Origin: Seohaeicola_A nanhaiensis
GTDB lineage: Bacteria > Pseudomonadota > Alphaproteobacteria > Rhodobacterales > Rhodobacteraceae
Direction: 5' to 3'
NCBI RefSeq assembly: GCF_042654245.1
Contig: NZ_JBHSGI010000033.1
Location: 310,001-374,000, forward strand
DNA length: 64,000 bases
In this document: positions 16,110 to 26,388 of the stretch, one piece after another
Layout of the letters: each line of letters starts with the position of its first letter
Position numbering within the stretch: position 1 is the first letter of the stretch
Notes under the pieces: generated by a model
The model's database searches: none
What the model saw: only the letters and a program-made list of their open reading frames with translations
Told to the model about the DNA's origin: nothing
Program-made: the position numbers and the translations under genes

Positions 16110-16760
16110 CTATTTGAACAGACCGGCCACTACGAACTCCATATAGGTTTCGACCACGTGGTCGGGCGGCGCCACCACCCTGCCGTCGCGCATGCAATAA
16201 TGCGCGCTGAGATAGTCGCGCGCCGACATCAGCATCCGGCCGATGACGCGCAGCTTTTCCGGGTCGGTCTCGCGCAGGTTGCCGCGTTTGGCCTCATAGG
16301 CCATCGCGCGTTCATAGCTGGCGGTCTGCATCTCGACATGCTGCTGAAACCCGGCGCGGGCGTGGAACTCGCCCTCGTGCAGCATCGCAAAAAGATGCGG
16401 CGTGTCGCGCAGGAACTCGAAGAACCCGGTGATCCGGGCGCGTTCGCGCGCAACCGGATCGTCAGGTGCCTGTGCAACCTTGGCGCGCACGTGATCGAGC
16501 AATTCGAGGCTGATCATCGGCAGCAGCTGATCCAGCAACACCTGACGCGATTCGAAGTAGTTGTAGAACGTGCCATGCGCGATCCCCGCGCCATCCGCGA
16601 TGCGGGCGATGCTGGCGCCGGCAAAGCCCAGCTCGCCCACGGCCTCGATCGCGGCCTCCATGATCCGGGCGCGGGTTGCTTCCGCACGTTCGGCGCGATT
16701 CATCCGCCTCGGTTCGGGCGGCGCGGGCGTGGGGCGGGGCTTGGGACTGACCGTTGACAT
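16110..16760 (-). CDS. TetR/AcrR family transcriptional regulator
   Basis: This 216-residue regulator starts at ATG 16760 (an ATG two codons upstream is possible). The N-terminal helix-turn-helix (about 22-70) reads RARIMEAAIEAVGELGFAGASIARIADGAGIAHGTFYNYF, a classic TetR domain with YNYF at the recognition helix end. The C-terminal ligand domain is divergent, as usual. A near-perfect dyad lies 40 bp upstream (16800-16828) in the gap between this gene and the divergent TRAP system 2 operon, so it probably represses both. Ligands of such regulators beside acyl-CoA genes are often acyl-CoAs, which is inference here. Confidence 0.92.
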   Translation of the reverse strand: MSTVSPKPRPTPAPPEPRRMNRAERAEATRARIMEAAIEAVGELGFAGASIARIADGAGIAHGTFYNYFESRQVLLDQLLPMISLELLDHVRAKVAQAPDDPVARERARITGFFEFLRDTPHLFAMLHEGEFHARAGFQQHVEMQTASYERAMAYEAKRGNLRETDPEKLRVIGRMLMSARDYLSAHYCMRDGRVVAPPDHVVETYMEFVVAGLFK

Positions 16761-16799
16761 GAGCACAGGCGCTACACCAGCGGTGCCGGGCGGTCAAAC

Positions 16800-16828
16800 A
16801 AAATGAACCATGAATCATATTTCATTTT
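16800..16828. promoter_or_regulatory. putative TetR operator (29-bp dyad)
   Basis: AAAATGAA and TTCATTTT flank an inner ATGAATCAT with the same centre at 16814. Twelve of 14 positions are complementary. The location between tetR and the divergent operon and the even symmetry are typical of TetR-family operators. Binding is predicted, not shown. Confidence 0.55.
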
Positions 16829-16866
16829 CCTGTTTACAGAACCGCAGCGCTTCCCCTATGTTCGCG

Positions 16867-16890
16867 TCACTAATGAGTTTAGCTCACTAA
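16867..16890 (+). repeat. direct repeat TCACTAA in promoter region
   Basis: Two exact copies of TCACTAA (16867 and 16884) are spaced 17 bp start to start, upstream of the TRAP system 2 gene. They may be part of a second regulator site. Evidence is limited to the repetition. Confidence 0.3.
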
Positions 16891-16994
16891 CCGCTGACTC
16901 GGAGGGCCGCGCCTCGTGGGAGGCCGGTGGCGGGTGAGGGAAGCCAGATGGGCCGTCTTGGCCTGTATTCGTTTCTTTGGGAGGAGAAAAACGA

Positions 16995-18095
16995 ATGAAA
17001 TACGCAAAAATATCAGCATTTTCTGCGATTTGCGCTGGCCTCATGGCCGGTGCCGGCGCGGTTTCGGCGCAGAATCTGACGCTGTCCACGGGGTTGGGTC
17101 AGCCTCACATGTGGGTCGCGCATCACATGGAACCCTTCGCCGAGGCGATGGAATCGAAGACCAATGGCGAAGTCACGTTCACTAAGTATTACGGTGGCGA
17201 GCTCTCGGCGGTCGGGCGCGAACTCGACAGTCTGAACAGCGGTGTGATCGACGTCGCAGCGCCCCTGCTGGCGCCCTATCACGAGGGCCGCTTCCCGCTG
17301 TCGGACATCACCCAGCTGCCGACCTACGGCACCACCTCGCCCATGGTGACGCGCGCCTTCCAGGGACTGCTCGACTCCGACGTCGAAATCGCGCCCGGCA
17401 AGACGTTCTACAGCTACGAGATCGGCGACAAGGGCATCCACGTCTGGGCCATCGGCGCCACCGCGCCCTATTCGATCTCGACCACCTCGAAAGTGCTGAA
17501 GGAACCGGCGGACTTCACCGGCACCCTGCTGCGCGCGGGCTCGGCGCTGCACACCATCGTGCTGGGTAACCTCGGCGCGACGCCTGTCACCCTGCCGGGG
17601 CCGCAGGCCTACGAGGCGCTGTCGCGCAAGACCATCGACGGCATCATCATCGCGATCTCGGACTGGCCGTCCTATTCGATCCAGGAACTCCTGCGGCATT
17701 CCATCGTCGATGTCTCGATCGGCCACTGGGAAAGCTATCTGGCGATCTCGGATGCCGCCTGGGGCAATTTGAGCCCCGAGCATCAGAAGCAGTTCGACGA
17801 AACCGCCCGCGAGGTCGCGCTGACCAATGCCGAGAAGTGGGAATCGAACCTCGTCGAGGTGCGCCAGAAGTCCGAAGCCGAGGACGGCGGCAGCTTTGTG
17901 TCGGTCAAGGATCTCTCGCCCGAGATGCAGGCCCATATGGACAAGGCCGCGCGGCAAAGCTGGATCGACTGGATCGAAAAGACCGAAGCGGCTGGCCACC
18001 CGGCCAAGGCGACGGCCAAGCTTTATGCCCAGCTGATCATGGCCGAGGGCGGAGCGCTGCCCGATGGCGTCGGCGACTATCTCGGCCTGAACTGA
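16995..18095 (+). CDS. TRAP transporter solute-binding protein, DctP family (system 2)
   Basis: This 366-residue periplasmic protein has a signal peptide ending about residue 28 (ICAGLMAGAGAVSAQ). I chose ATG 16995 because GGGAGGAG precedes it by 8 bases. The DctP features are FAEAMESKTNGEVTFTKYYGGELSAVGRELDSLNSGVIDVA and, in the second lobe, FTGTLLRAGSALHTIVLGNLGATPVTL with the conserved Arg. It is the first gene of a long plus-strand array and would deliver the acid that the downstream acyl-CoA ligase activates. Confidence 0.92.
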   Translation: MKYAKISAFSAICAGLMAGAGAVSAQNLTLSTGLGQPHMWVAHHMEPFAEAMESKTNGEVTFTKYYGGELSAVGRELDSLNSGVIDVAAPLLAPYHEGRFPLSDITQLPTYGTTSPMVTRAFQGLLDSDVEIAPGKTFYSYEIGDKGIHVWAIGATAPYSISTTSKVLKEPADFTGTLLRAGSALHTIVLGNLGATPVTLPGPQAYEALSRKTIDGIIIAISDWPSYSIQELLRHSIVDVSIGHWESYLAISDAAWGNLSPEHQKQFDETAREVALTNAEKWESNLVEVRQKSEAEDGGSFVSVKDLSPEMQAHMDKAARQSWIDWIEKTEAAGHPAKATAKLYAQLIMAEGGALPDGVGDYLGLN

Positions 18096-18108
18096 TCCTG
18101 TCTCACAG

Positions 18109-18138
18109 GCGGGGCGGCGCGTTAGACGCCCGCCCCGC
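18109..18138 (+). ncRNA. GC-rich intergenic hairpin after the binding-protein gene
   Basis: GCGGGGCGGCG pairs with CGCCCGCCCCGC (one bulge, about 7-base loop) between the solute-binding and large permease genes. No U tract follows, so it is more likely an mRNA-stabilising or attenuating hairpin than a terminator, keeping binding-protein transcript in excess. Confidence 0.4.
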
Positions 18139-18167
18139 TGCCCTGCTCAGAGAAAGCCCGCAGCGCG

Positions 18168-19478
18168 ATGTCGCATGAAGTGATCATATGGTTCGTGACA
18201 GGATGGTTCTTTGCCTTCCTCATTCTCGGACAGGCGGTGGCGACCTGCCTTCTGGGCGCCGGGGTGGTCGGCATCCTGCTCTGGACAGGCGGCTTCCGCG
18301 TGCTCTCGGGGATTGTCGGGCAGGATGTCTTCTACACCTCCTCGACCTATTCGCTGTCCATCATTCCGCTCTATCTGCTGATGGCGCAGATGCTGGTGCG
18401 GGGCGGCGTCATCGTCGACCTGTTCCGCGTCGGCCATCGCATCGTCGGCTACCGCCGTTACCCGCTGGGGGTGGCCACGCTGATCACCGGCGGCCTGCTG
18501 GGCGCGGTGTCGGGCTCGGCCTCGGCCTCCTCCGCCGCGCTGGCGGCGCTGGCGGGGCCCGAGCTCGAACGGGTCGGCTATACCCGCGCCTTCTCGATCT
18601 CGCTGGCGGCGGTCTCGGGGTCGCTCTCGGCGATCATCCCGCCCAGCATCGTCTTCATCCTCTACGGCTCTCTGACACTGGTCCCCATCGGCCATATGTT
18701 CATCGGCGCCATCGGTCCGTCCATCGTCTGCATCCTGGTCTACATGGTCTGCCTGCGCTTCTTCGGGCAGACCCGCCCGGATGCCGAGGACGGCGTGCGC
18801 GACGCCACGGTAGACGACCGGGTGACCGGGCGCACCCTGTCGGCCGTGCTGTTCGTCATCTTCCTGATGCTGATGGTCTTCGGCGCGATCTATGGCGGCG
18901 TCGTCACCGTGGGCGAGGCCGGCGCGCTGGGCGCCTTCGTTTCGGTCGTCGGCATGTTCGTCATGAACCGGGTCAGCCTGGCCGACCTCGGGCAGGCGCT
19001 GTCGGAAAGCGTCAAGATCACCGCCATGCTGATGATGCTGGTGATCGGCGCCCAGATCTTCGCCCGCTTCCTCTCCTTCTCACGGGTGCCGCGCATGCTG
19101 CTCGACGTGGCCGAGCCGCTGCTGGCCTATCCGAGCCTGCTGATCGCGCTGCTGCTGCTGGTGATCTTCCTCGCCGGCATGGTGCTGGAAAGCGCGGCGG
19201 TGATCGTGCTGATGGTGCCGATCCTGATGCCCATCGTGACGGCGGCGCAGATCGACCCGCTGTGGTTCGGCGTGATGGCGATGCTGATGATCTCGGTCGG
19301 CCTGCTGACCCCGCCGGTCGGACTGGCCGTCTATGCCGCGGCGGCGGCGGGCAAGGTCTCGGTCGCGCAGGTGTTCCGCGGCGCCTTTTCCTTTGCCTTC
19401 TTCGCCGCGCTGATCTGCGGCGCAGTGATGATCGTCTTTCCCGGGGTGGTCACCTGGCTGCCCGGGCTGATGGAGTGA
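18168..19478 (+). CDS. TRAP transporter large permease, DctM family (system 2)
   Basis: This 436-residue polytopic protein has about 12 membrane helices. Family motifs include GGLLGAVSGSASASSAALAAL, IIPPSIVFILYGSL and, near the end, VGLLTPPVGLAVYAAAAAGKVSVAQVFRGA. The order P-M-Q in this operon differs from the Q-M-P order of system 1. The start ATG (MSHEVIIWFVTGWFFAFLIL) is directly before the first helix and is preceded by AGAAAG. Confidence 0.93.
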   Translation: MSHEVIIWFVTGWFFAFLILGQAVATCLLGAGVVGILLWTGGFRVLSGIVGQDVFYTSSTYSLSIIPLYLLMAQMLVRGGVIVDLFRVGHRIVGYRRYPLGVATLITGGLLGAVSGSASASSAALAALAGPELERVGYTRAFSISLAAVSGSLSAIIPPSIVFILYGSLTLVPIGHMFIGAIGPSIVCILVYMVCLRFFGQTRPDAEDGVRDATVDDRVTGRTLSAVLFVIFLMLMVFGAIYGGVVTVGEAGALGAFVSVVGMFVMNRVSLADLGQALSESVKITAMLMMLVIGAQIFARFLSFSRVPRMLLDVAEPLLAYPSLLIALLLLVIFLAGMVLESAAVIVLMVPILMPIVTAAQIDPLWFGVMAMLMISVGLLTPPVGLAVYAAAAAGKVSVAQVFRGAFSFAFFAALICGAVMIVFPGVVTWLPGLME

Positions 19479-19483
19479 GCGCG

Positions 19484-19996
19484 ATGGCGATCTGGAACTT
19501 CATCACCCGGTTCGAGGACAGGCTCGCCGCCGTCGGCGCCGGCACCGCGCTCATGGCAATGATGCTGATGTCGGTGATCGGGGTGCTGGGGCGCTATGTG
19601 TTTCAGGCCGACCTGATCCCCGGCGCCTACAACATGATCGAGCGAGTAATCTTCCCGCTGATGGTCTTCTGGGCTCTGCCGGCGGCGCATCGCGAGATGC
19701 TGTTCCCCCGTTTGGAAATGCTGGCCGAGGCGCTGCACCCGCGCTGGCGCCCGGCGGTCTCGGCGCTGGCGCTGCTGGTGGAACTGGCGATCTACCTCGT
19801 GGTGCTATGGTTCGTCACAACCTTCGTGATCCAGACCATCAAGACGGGGCGCACCATGCAGGTCGGCACCGACTTCTGGCCGCTCTGGCCGGTGGTGGTG
19901 ATGATCCCGATCTCCTTCGCCCTGATGGTCGCCGAGATGCTGCGATTGCTCTGGGTGGACGCAAGACGACTTCTGACAGGACAAGACAATGGCTGA
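19484..19996 (+). CDS. TRAP transporter small permease, DctQ family (system 2)
   Basis: This 170-residue protein has four membrane helices, starting at ATG 19484 five bases after the large permease stop. MMLMSVIGVLGRYVFQADLIPGAYNMIERVIFPLMVF fits the DctQ signature. Its last 8 bases overlap the start of the phosphotransferase-like gene, indicating tight operon structure. Confidence 0.9.
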   Translation: MAIWNFITRFEDRLAAVGAGTALMAMMLMSVIGVLGRYVFQADLIPGAYNMIERVIFPLMVFWALPAAHREMLFPRLEMLAEALHPRWRPAVSALALLVELAIYLVVLWFVTTFVIQTIKTGRTMQVGTDFWPLWPVVVMIPISFALMVAEMLRLLWVDARRLLTGQDNG

Positions 19997-21050
19997 CGTG
20001 CTCGCCGGACAGCGGGAGATTCCCGCGTTCGACCCCTTCGACTCGGACACGGTACGGCGGCAGCTGACCGCCTATCTGGCGGCGCAGACCGGTGGTGCCG
20101 TGACGGTCAGCAAGCTGCAGCGCTTCACCGTCGGCTTTTCCTGGGTCACCTATGGTTTTGACGCAGAATGGGGCGGCAGGACTCGCGCCCTGATCCTGCG
20201 GGTGGGTCCGCCCAAGGGCATCTTTGCCCCCTATCTTGCGCGGCCGGAATTCGTTGCACTGAAGGCGCTGGCTCAGGCCGGAATGCGGGTGCCGGGTGTC
20301 TACTGGTACGACGACACCTGCACCGTCTTCGGCGCGCCCTTCTTCATCTGCGACAAGGTTGAGGGCGAAGTACCGATCCCCTGGACCGCCGACGGCGGCC
20401 CGGCCTTCGACGAGGTGACACGCAAGCGTCTTGGCCACCAGTTCTTCGACATCCTGGCCGATCTGCACAATTTCGACTGGCGCGGCACCGAGGTGGCGGA
20501 ACTCGATGCCGGCGGCACAGAGGCGACGGTTACGCACCAGCAGATCGACGCCTGGGTGGCGCGGATGCACGACTGGTCCGAGGCGCGCTTCCCCATGCTG
20601 GAATGGGCCGCCGCCTGGTTCCGCGACCATGCGCCCGTGGCCCAGCGGATCAGCCTGATCCACGGCGACTTCCGCATCGGCAATTTCCTCGAGGTCGATG
20701 GCGACATCCGGGCCTTTCTCGACTGGGAGCTGGTGCATCTGGGCGACCCGCTCGAGGATCTCGGCTGGACCTGCCTGCGCGCCTGGCGCGGCGGGTCGGA
20801 CTACATGTGTCACCTGCTGACGCGGGACGAACTGCTGGAGCGCTACTGTGCCCGCACCGGGCTGACCGTGGACCGCGCCACGCTGGCCTACTGGGAGGCC
20901 TTCGGCACCTTCAAGCTCGCCATCATGCATCTGGGCGCTTTCCACTGTTTCGAGAAAAGGGGGTTCAACGACATGCGCATGGCCGGAATGGGCGCGCAGA
21001 TCCCGCGTCTTCTGCTGCAGGTGGAACGGGCGCTGGAGGAGGCGCAATGA
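19989..21050 (+). CDS. aminoglycoside phosphotransferase family kinase (ACAD10-like)
   Basis: This 353-residue APH/choline-kinase-fold protein has the Brenner motif LIHGDFRIGNFL (catalytic Asp) and the DWELVHLGDPLEDLGW metal-binding motif. Homologues of this type are usually encoded next to acyl-CoA dehydrogenases, and in the mitochondrial enzymes ACAD10/ACAD11 the two domains are fused; there the kinase phosphorylates a 4-hydroxyacyl-CoA that the dehydrogenase domain then processes. Here an acyl-CoA ligase and dehydrogenase follow in the same operon, so phosphorylation of a hydroxyacyl-CoA is a reasonable inference. It is not an antibiotic-resistance gene on this evidence. Confidence 0.88.
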   Translation: MADVLAGQREIPAFDPFDSDTVRRQLTAYLAAQTGGAVTVSKLQRFTVGFSWVTYGFDAEWGGRTRALILRVGPPKGIFAPYLARPEFVALKALAQAGMRVPGVYWYDDTCTVFGAPFFICDKVEGEVPIPWTADGGPAFDEVTRKRLGHQFFDILADLHNFDWRGTEVAELDAGGTEATVTHQQIDAWVARMHDWSEARFPMLEWAAAWFRDHAPVAQRISLIHGDFRIGNFLEVDGDIRAFLDWELVHLGDPLEDLGWTCLRAWRGGSDYMCHLLTRDELLERYCARTGLTVDRATLAYWEAFGTFKLAIMHLGAFHCFEKRGFNDMRMAGMGAQIPRLLLQVERALEEAQ

Positions 21051-21496
21051 AGCCCTCGGTCGCCCGCCTGATTGATGGCATCGTGGCCACGCTGCGCGAT
21101 GACGTGATCCCCCATGTCGGCGATCCCTATGCGCGCGGACAGGTCATCGGCGTGATCGACCTGCTGAACAACTATGGCGCCCGGCTGGACTGGGACGCGG
21201 TGCAGGCCGCCTCCAGCCTGACCGCCAAGCGCCGCGCGCTGGCCGAGGCGCGGGCGCTGGCCGACGGGGCAACGGCGGCGGAGGTCTCAGACTGCACGGC
21301 GGTGGCGGGCAGCGCGCTCATCGCCGCCGCCCGCGAGGCCGACCGAGAGATTTCCGACCAGCTGGCCGCCTGGATGGCGACGGGCAAGGCCGAGGCGGGC
21401 ATCGCCCGGCTGCGCCGCCACATGCACGACGAACTGCGCGAAGAGATGAAAATGACCAAGCGGCCGATGTTCGCCGAGATCGCCAAGGGCGGCTGA
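21047..21496 (+). CDS. small conserved protein paired with the phosphotransferase (DUF6285-like)
   Basis: This 149-residue, mainly helical, Ala-rich protein starts at ATG 21047, overlapping the kinase stop by ATGA. The N-terminal segment PSVARLIDGIVATLRDDVIPHVGDPYARGQVIGVIDLLNNYG recalls the small DUF6285-type proteins that accompany this kinase family in proteobacteria, but I am not certain of the family. There is no signal peptide, membrane segment or catalytic motif. A structural or partner role for the kinase is likely from the coupling. Confidence 0.7.
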   Translation: MKPSVARLIDGIVATLRDDVIPHVGDPYARGQVIGVIDLLNNYGARLDWDAVQAASSLTAKRRALAEARALADGATAAEVSDCTAVAGSALIAAAREADREISDQLAAWMATGKAEAGIARLRRHMHDELREEMKMTKRPMFAEIAKGG

Positions 21497-21521
21497 GCGG
21501 ACAGGACGAGGGAGGACTGAG

Positions 21522-23132
21522 ATGACCCATCATATCGACCCGCGCATGCCCGCGCCCGAGGACTGCGTGCAGCGTCACCTGATCGAGCGCAATGCGGCCG
21601 CACATCCCGACAAGGTCTTCGCCCGCTACGCCGACGGCCGGACCTGGACCTATGGCGAAACGCTGGCCACCACGATCCGCACGGCCAATGCGCTGAAGCG
21701 CCTTGGCGTGCGCCAGGGTGACCGGGTTCTGGTCTGGCTGCCGAACTGCGAAGAGGCGGTGCGCGTCTGGTTCGCGATCAACTACCTGGGCGCGGTCTTC
21801 GTGCCGATGAACATCGCCTATCGCGGCACCCTGCTGGCCCATGCCGCCACCCTGTCCGAGGCGCGGCTGGCCATCGTTCACGCCGAACTCGCGCCGCATC
21901 TGGGCGCGGTCACGCCGGGGCAGGTGAACGAGGTCGTCGTGCTGATGGGAGCGCCGGGCGAGATTGCGGGGATGACCGTGCACGGCCCGGACGCGCTCGA
22001 CAGCGACGACACCACGCCGATCCCCCTGGATCAGCCGCTGATGCCCTGGGATCTCCAGTCGATCATCTTCACCTCGGGCACCACCGGTCCGTCCAAGGGG
22101 GTGCTGTCCTCCTATTGCCATCTGCACCAGATGGCCATTTCGGCGCCTTTCCTGGATGGCGATGACCGCTATCTGATGACGCTGCCGATGTATCACAGCG
22201 GCGGCGTGATGCCGATCACGGCGATGCTGGTCCACGGCGGCGCCATCGTCATGGTCGAAAGCTTCAAGACCGAGACCTTCTGGCAGACCGTGCGCGAGGC
22301 GCAGATCACCACCGCGATCCTGCTGGGCGTGATGGGCGGGTTCCTGGTCAAGCAGCCGCCCGGCCCTGACGACCGCAACCACACGCTGCGCAGCTGCACC
22401 TACGTGCCGATGAACGACACCGCCGTCGCCTTTCACGACCGCTTCGGAACCGACGTTCACACCCACTTCAACATGACCGAAATCTCGATGCCGATCGTCT
22501 CCGACCCGAACCCCACCGCGCTTGGCAGCGCGGGACGGCCTCGCGCCGGGGTCGAGGTGCGCATCGTCGACGAGCACGACTGCGAGGTGCCGGTCGGCCA
22601 GATGGGCGAGATGGTCGTGCGCACCGACTGCCCCTGGGCGATCAGCCACGGCTATGCTGCCAACCCCGAGGCCACCGCCCGCGCCTGGCGCAACGGCTGG
22701 TTCCACACCGGCGACGGCTTCCGCCGTGACGCCGAGGGTAACTACTATTTCTGCGACCGTATCAAGGACGCGATCCGCCGGCGGGGCGAGAACATCTCCT
22801 CCTTCGAGGTCGAGACCGAAGTCGCCGCCCACCCGGCGGTCCAGGAGGCGGCGGCGGTCGCGGTCAAGAGCGAGATCGCCGAGGACGAGGTTCTGGCCAT
22901 CGTCGCCCTGCGCCCCGGCGCCGAACTCGACCCGGCCGACCTGATCGCCTTCCTGCGTCCGCGCATGGCCCACTTCATGGTGCCCCGCTACATCCGCTTC
23001 GTCCCGGAACTGCCGCGCACGCCCACCGCGAAGATCCGCAAGGTCGAGCTGCGCGAGGCCGGCATCACCCCCGACACATGGGATCGCGAGGCCGCCGGCA
23101 TCGTGATCAAGCGCGAAACTCTCAGCACGTAA
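21522..23132 (+). CDS. AMP-dependent acyl-CoA ligase (crotonobetaine/carnitine-CoA ligase-like)
   Basis: This 536-residue ANL-family enzyme has the phosphate-binding loop IIFTSGTTGPSKGVL (about 182-196), the HFNMTEISMP motif, the adenylate-binding TGDGFRRDAEGNYYFCDRIKD hinge region, RRRGENISSFEVE, and the catalytic lysine region RTPTAKIRKVELR near the C-terminus. The order and spacing are complete, so it should be active. It converts a free carboxylic acid to its CoA thioester with ATP. It is preceded by a strong GGAGG site and is followed 8 bp later by an acyl-CoA dehydrogenase. The substrate is unknown. Confidence 0.92.
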   Translation: MTHHIDPRMPAPEDCVQRHLIERNAAAHPDKVFARYADGRTWTYGETLATTIRTANALKRLGVRQGDRVLVWLPNCEEAVRVWFAINYLGAVFVPMNIAYRGTLLAHAATLSEARLAIVHAELAPHLGAVTPGQVNEVVVLMGAPGEIAGMTVHGPDALDSDDTTPIPLDQPLMPWDLQSIIFTSGTTGPSKGVLSSYCHLHQMAISAPFLDGDDRYLMTLPMYHSGGVMPITAMLVHGGAIVMVESFKTETFWQTVREAQITTAILLGVMGGFLVKQPPGPDDRNHTLRSCTYVPMNDTAVAFHDRFGTDVHTHFNMTEISMPIVSDPNPTALGSAGRPRAGVEVRIVDEHDCEVPVGQMGEMVVRTDCPWAISHGYAANPEATARAWRNGWFHTGDGFRRDAEGNYYFCDRIKDAIRRRGENISSFEVETEVAAHPAVQEAAAVAVKSEIAEDEVLAIVALRPGAELDPADLIAFLRPRMAHFMVPRYIRFVPELPRTPTAKIRKVELREAGITPDTWDREAAGIVIKRETLST

Positions 23133-23140
23133 GGACAGAC

Positions 23141-24363
<1,223 letters not shown>

Positions 24364-24367
<4 letters not shown>

Positions 24368-25365
24368 GCAATTTTCTGATGCGTCCCGAGGACGAGTCCA
24401 ACCACACGCCCGACGCCGTCTCGAACTTCAACGAAAGCGTCTATTGCAACGGCTTCGACTTCCGCCAGCAGGTCGGCGGCTGGATGCGCCTTGGCAACCG
24501 CGTGAACGAGGGCCGGGCCGAGCTGTCGGTCTGCCTCTACCTGCCCGATGGCCGCATCGCCTGCCAGTTCCTGCGCCCCCGGATCGAACACAACAACGCC
24601 TTCAACGCGGGCGGGCTGTCCTACGAGGTGATCGAGCCGCTGAAGGCGGTCCGCATGGTCTACGAGGGCGAGCTGATCATCGTCGACAACCCCGACGACC
24701 TGCGCGACCCGCAAAAGCTCTTCGCCACCGGTCCGCGCCTGCCCGGGCGGGTCGAGTTCACGCATCATGCCTCATCCCCCGTCCACGGCGGCGAGCCGCA
24801 GGACGACACCACGCCGACGATGTATGGCCGCGACTTCTCGCGCGGGCACTTCAACCAGCACGGCAAGGTCGACGGCGTCATCACCGTCGGCGAGGAAAGC
24901 TGGCAGATCGACGGCCGCGGCTGGCGCGACCATTCCTGGGGGCCGCGCTACTGGCAGGCGATCCATTATTACCGCCTGTTCATCGGCAACTTCGACAACG
25001 GCGACGGCTTCATGCTGCTGCGCATCACCGACCGCGCCGGGCTGACCCGGCGGCTGGGCGTGCTGCTGGTGGATGGCGACTACGAAGAGGTGACCGACCT
25101 CAACGTCATCACCGAGTGGACCGACCAGAAAGACCCCGCGCGCGTCCACCTGGGCGTCGCGACCGCCAAACGCAGGGCGGTGATCGAGGTCGAGGTCCTG
25201 CAACTCGCCCCGCTGCGCAACCGCCGCCAGGCCGATGGCGAAGAACTGATCTCGCGCATTGCCGAAGGCTATTCCCGCTTCACCTGGGAGGGGCGCACCG
25301 GCTTCGGCATCACCGAATATATCGAGCGGATCGTGGACGGCGAAATGGCCGGATATCCGCTGTGA
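24364..25365 (+). CDS. conserved hypothetical protein, lipocalin/CrtC-like beta-barrel (DUF7064-like)
   Basis: This 333-residue soluble protein has no signal peptide or membrane segment. Tandem beta-rich halves with GRGWRDHSWGPRYWQAIHYYRLFIGNF (about 180-206) resemble the carotenoid 1,2-hydratase/AttH lipocalin-like fold, now split in databases into DUF7064/DUF7065-type domains. Such proteins often accompany acyl-CoA and steroid or terpenoid catabolic genes. The reaction is unknown. Its ATG overlaps the acyl-CoA dehydrogenase stop, so it belongs to the same transcript. Confidence 0.75.
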
Positions 25366-25378
25366 GGAGGGCGCGCCC

Positions 25379-26347
25379 ATGCTGAGGTCACTCAATCAGG
25401 AGCGGATCGTCTTCCTGATCGCGCTGGTCCTGTTTGTCGGCTTCGCCGCCGGACTGCCCGGCTTCCTGACCAGCGGCAACATCCTGTCGCTGATCCAGAA
25501 CGTGTCGATCCTGGGCATTCTCGGCACCGGCATGGCCATCGGCATCATCGGGCGCGGCATCGACCTGTCGATGGTCTCGACCATGGTCATCTCGGTCTCG
25601 TGGATGCTGGTCATGGTGAACGGCGGCATGAACCTGTGGCTGGCCTTCGCCCTGGCGCTGGGCTTTGCGGCGGCGGTCGGGGTGATCAACGGCCTGCTGA
25701 TCGCCTATGTCGAGATTCCGGCGATCTTCGCCACCCTCGCCATGGGGATCGTCGTCTACGGCTTCGGCAAGTCGTTCCTGGTAAGTACCGATGTGGTCTA
25801 CCTGCCGACCGGCGAGAGCTGGTTCTATACCATCGGCAGCGGCCAGATCCTGGGCATCCCGAACCCGGTCATCGCCTTCGCCCTTGTGGCTCTGGCCGCC
25901 TATCTGTTCCTGACCTTCACCAAATACGGTCGCTACAACTACGCCATCGGCGACAACCTGTGGACCGCGCGGATCACCGGGATCCCGGTGCGCCCGGTCA
26001 TGGTGCTGCAATACGTCCTGATCGCGATGATCGGCCTGGTGGCGGGTCTGGTCGTGGCCACTGCCGTTTCGTCGATGAACACCCGCCTCGCGCTGTCCAC
26101 GCAAGTGTATGACGTGATCCTGGTCGTGGTCCTGGGCGGCATCGGCCTGTCGGGCGGCAAGGGCGGCGTGCGCAACGTGATCGTCGGCACCGTGCTGATC
26201 GGCATCCTGCTGAACGGCATGACCATCATGAACCTCAGTTACACCACGCAGAACATCTTCAAGAGCATGATCCTTCTGGCGGCGATCGTGATCGACACAA
26301 TGCTGAACCCGAGGGACGAGCAGACCGCGCAGCACGGGGACATCTGA
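25379..26347 (+). CDS. ribose-type ABC transporter permease (RbsC family), copy 1
   Basis: This 322-residue membrane protein of the BPD_transp_2 family has about 8-10 helices. I took ATG 25379 (MLRSLNQERIVFLIALVLFVGFAAG), preceded by GAGGAGGG. Typical motifs are IIGRGIDLSMVS in the third helix (the GGIDLS-like signature), the GVINGLLIAYVEIPAIFATLAMGIVVYG segment and the cytoplasmic GGIGLSGGKGGVRNVIVGTVLI loop. With copy 2 in the fusion protein it could form a heterodimeric channel driven by the double ATPase encoded downstream. Confidence 0.92.
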   Translation: MLRSLNQERIVFLIALVLFVGFAAGLPGFLTSGNILSLIQNVSILGILGTGMAIGIIGRGIDLSMVSTMVISVSWMLVMVNGGMNLWLAFALALGFAAAVGVINGLLIAYVEIPAIFATLAMGIVVYGFGKSFLVSTDVVYLPTGESWFYTIGSGQILGIPNPVIAFALVALAAYLFLTFTKYGRYNYAIGDNLWTARITGIPVRPVMVLQYVLIAMIGLVAGLVVATAVSSMNTRLALSTQVYDVILVVVLGGIGLSGGKGGVRNVIVGTVLIGILLNGMTIMNLSYTTQNIFKSMILLAAIVIDTMLNPRDEQTAQHGDI

Positions 26348-26388
26348 CGCGGCACCCAACCTGTCCAATCTTCAGAGGAGGAGAGACG

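Noticed and set aside
19989..21050. Aminoglycoside resistance gene
   Set aside because: The fold is APH-like, but its place between a TRAP operon and acyl-CoA genes fits the ACAD10-type kinase; resistance is not supported.
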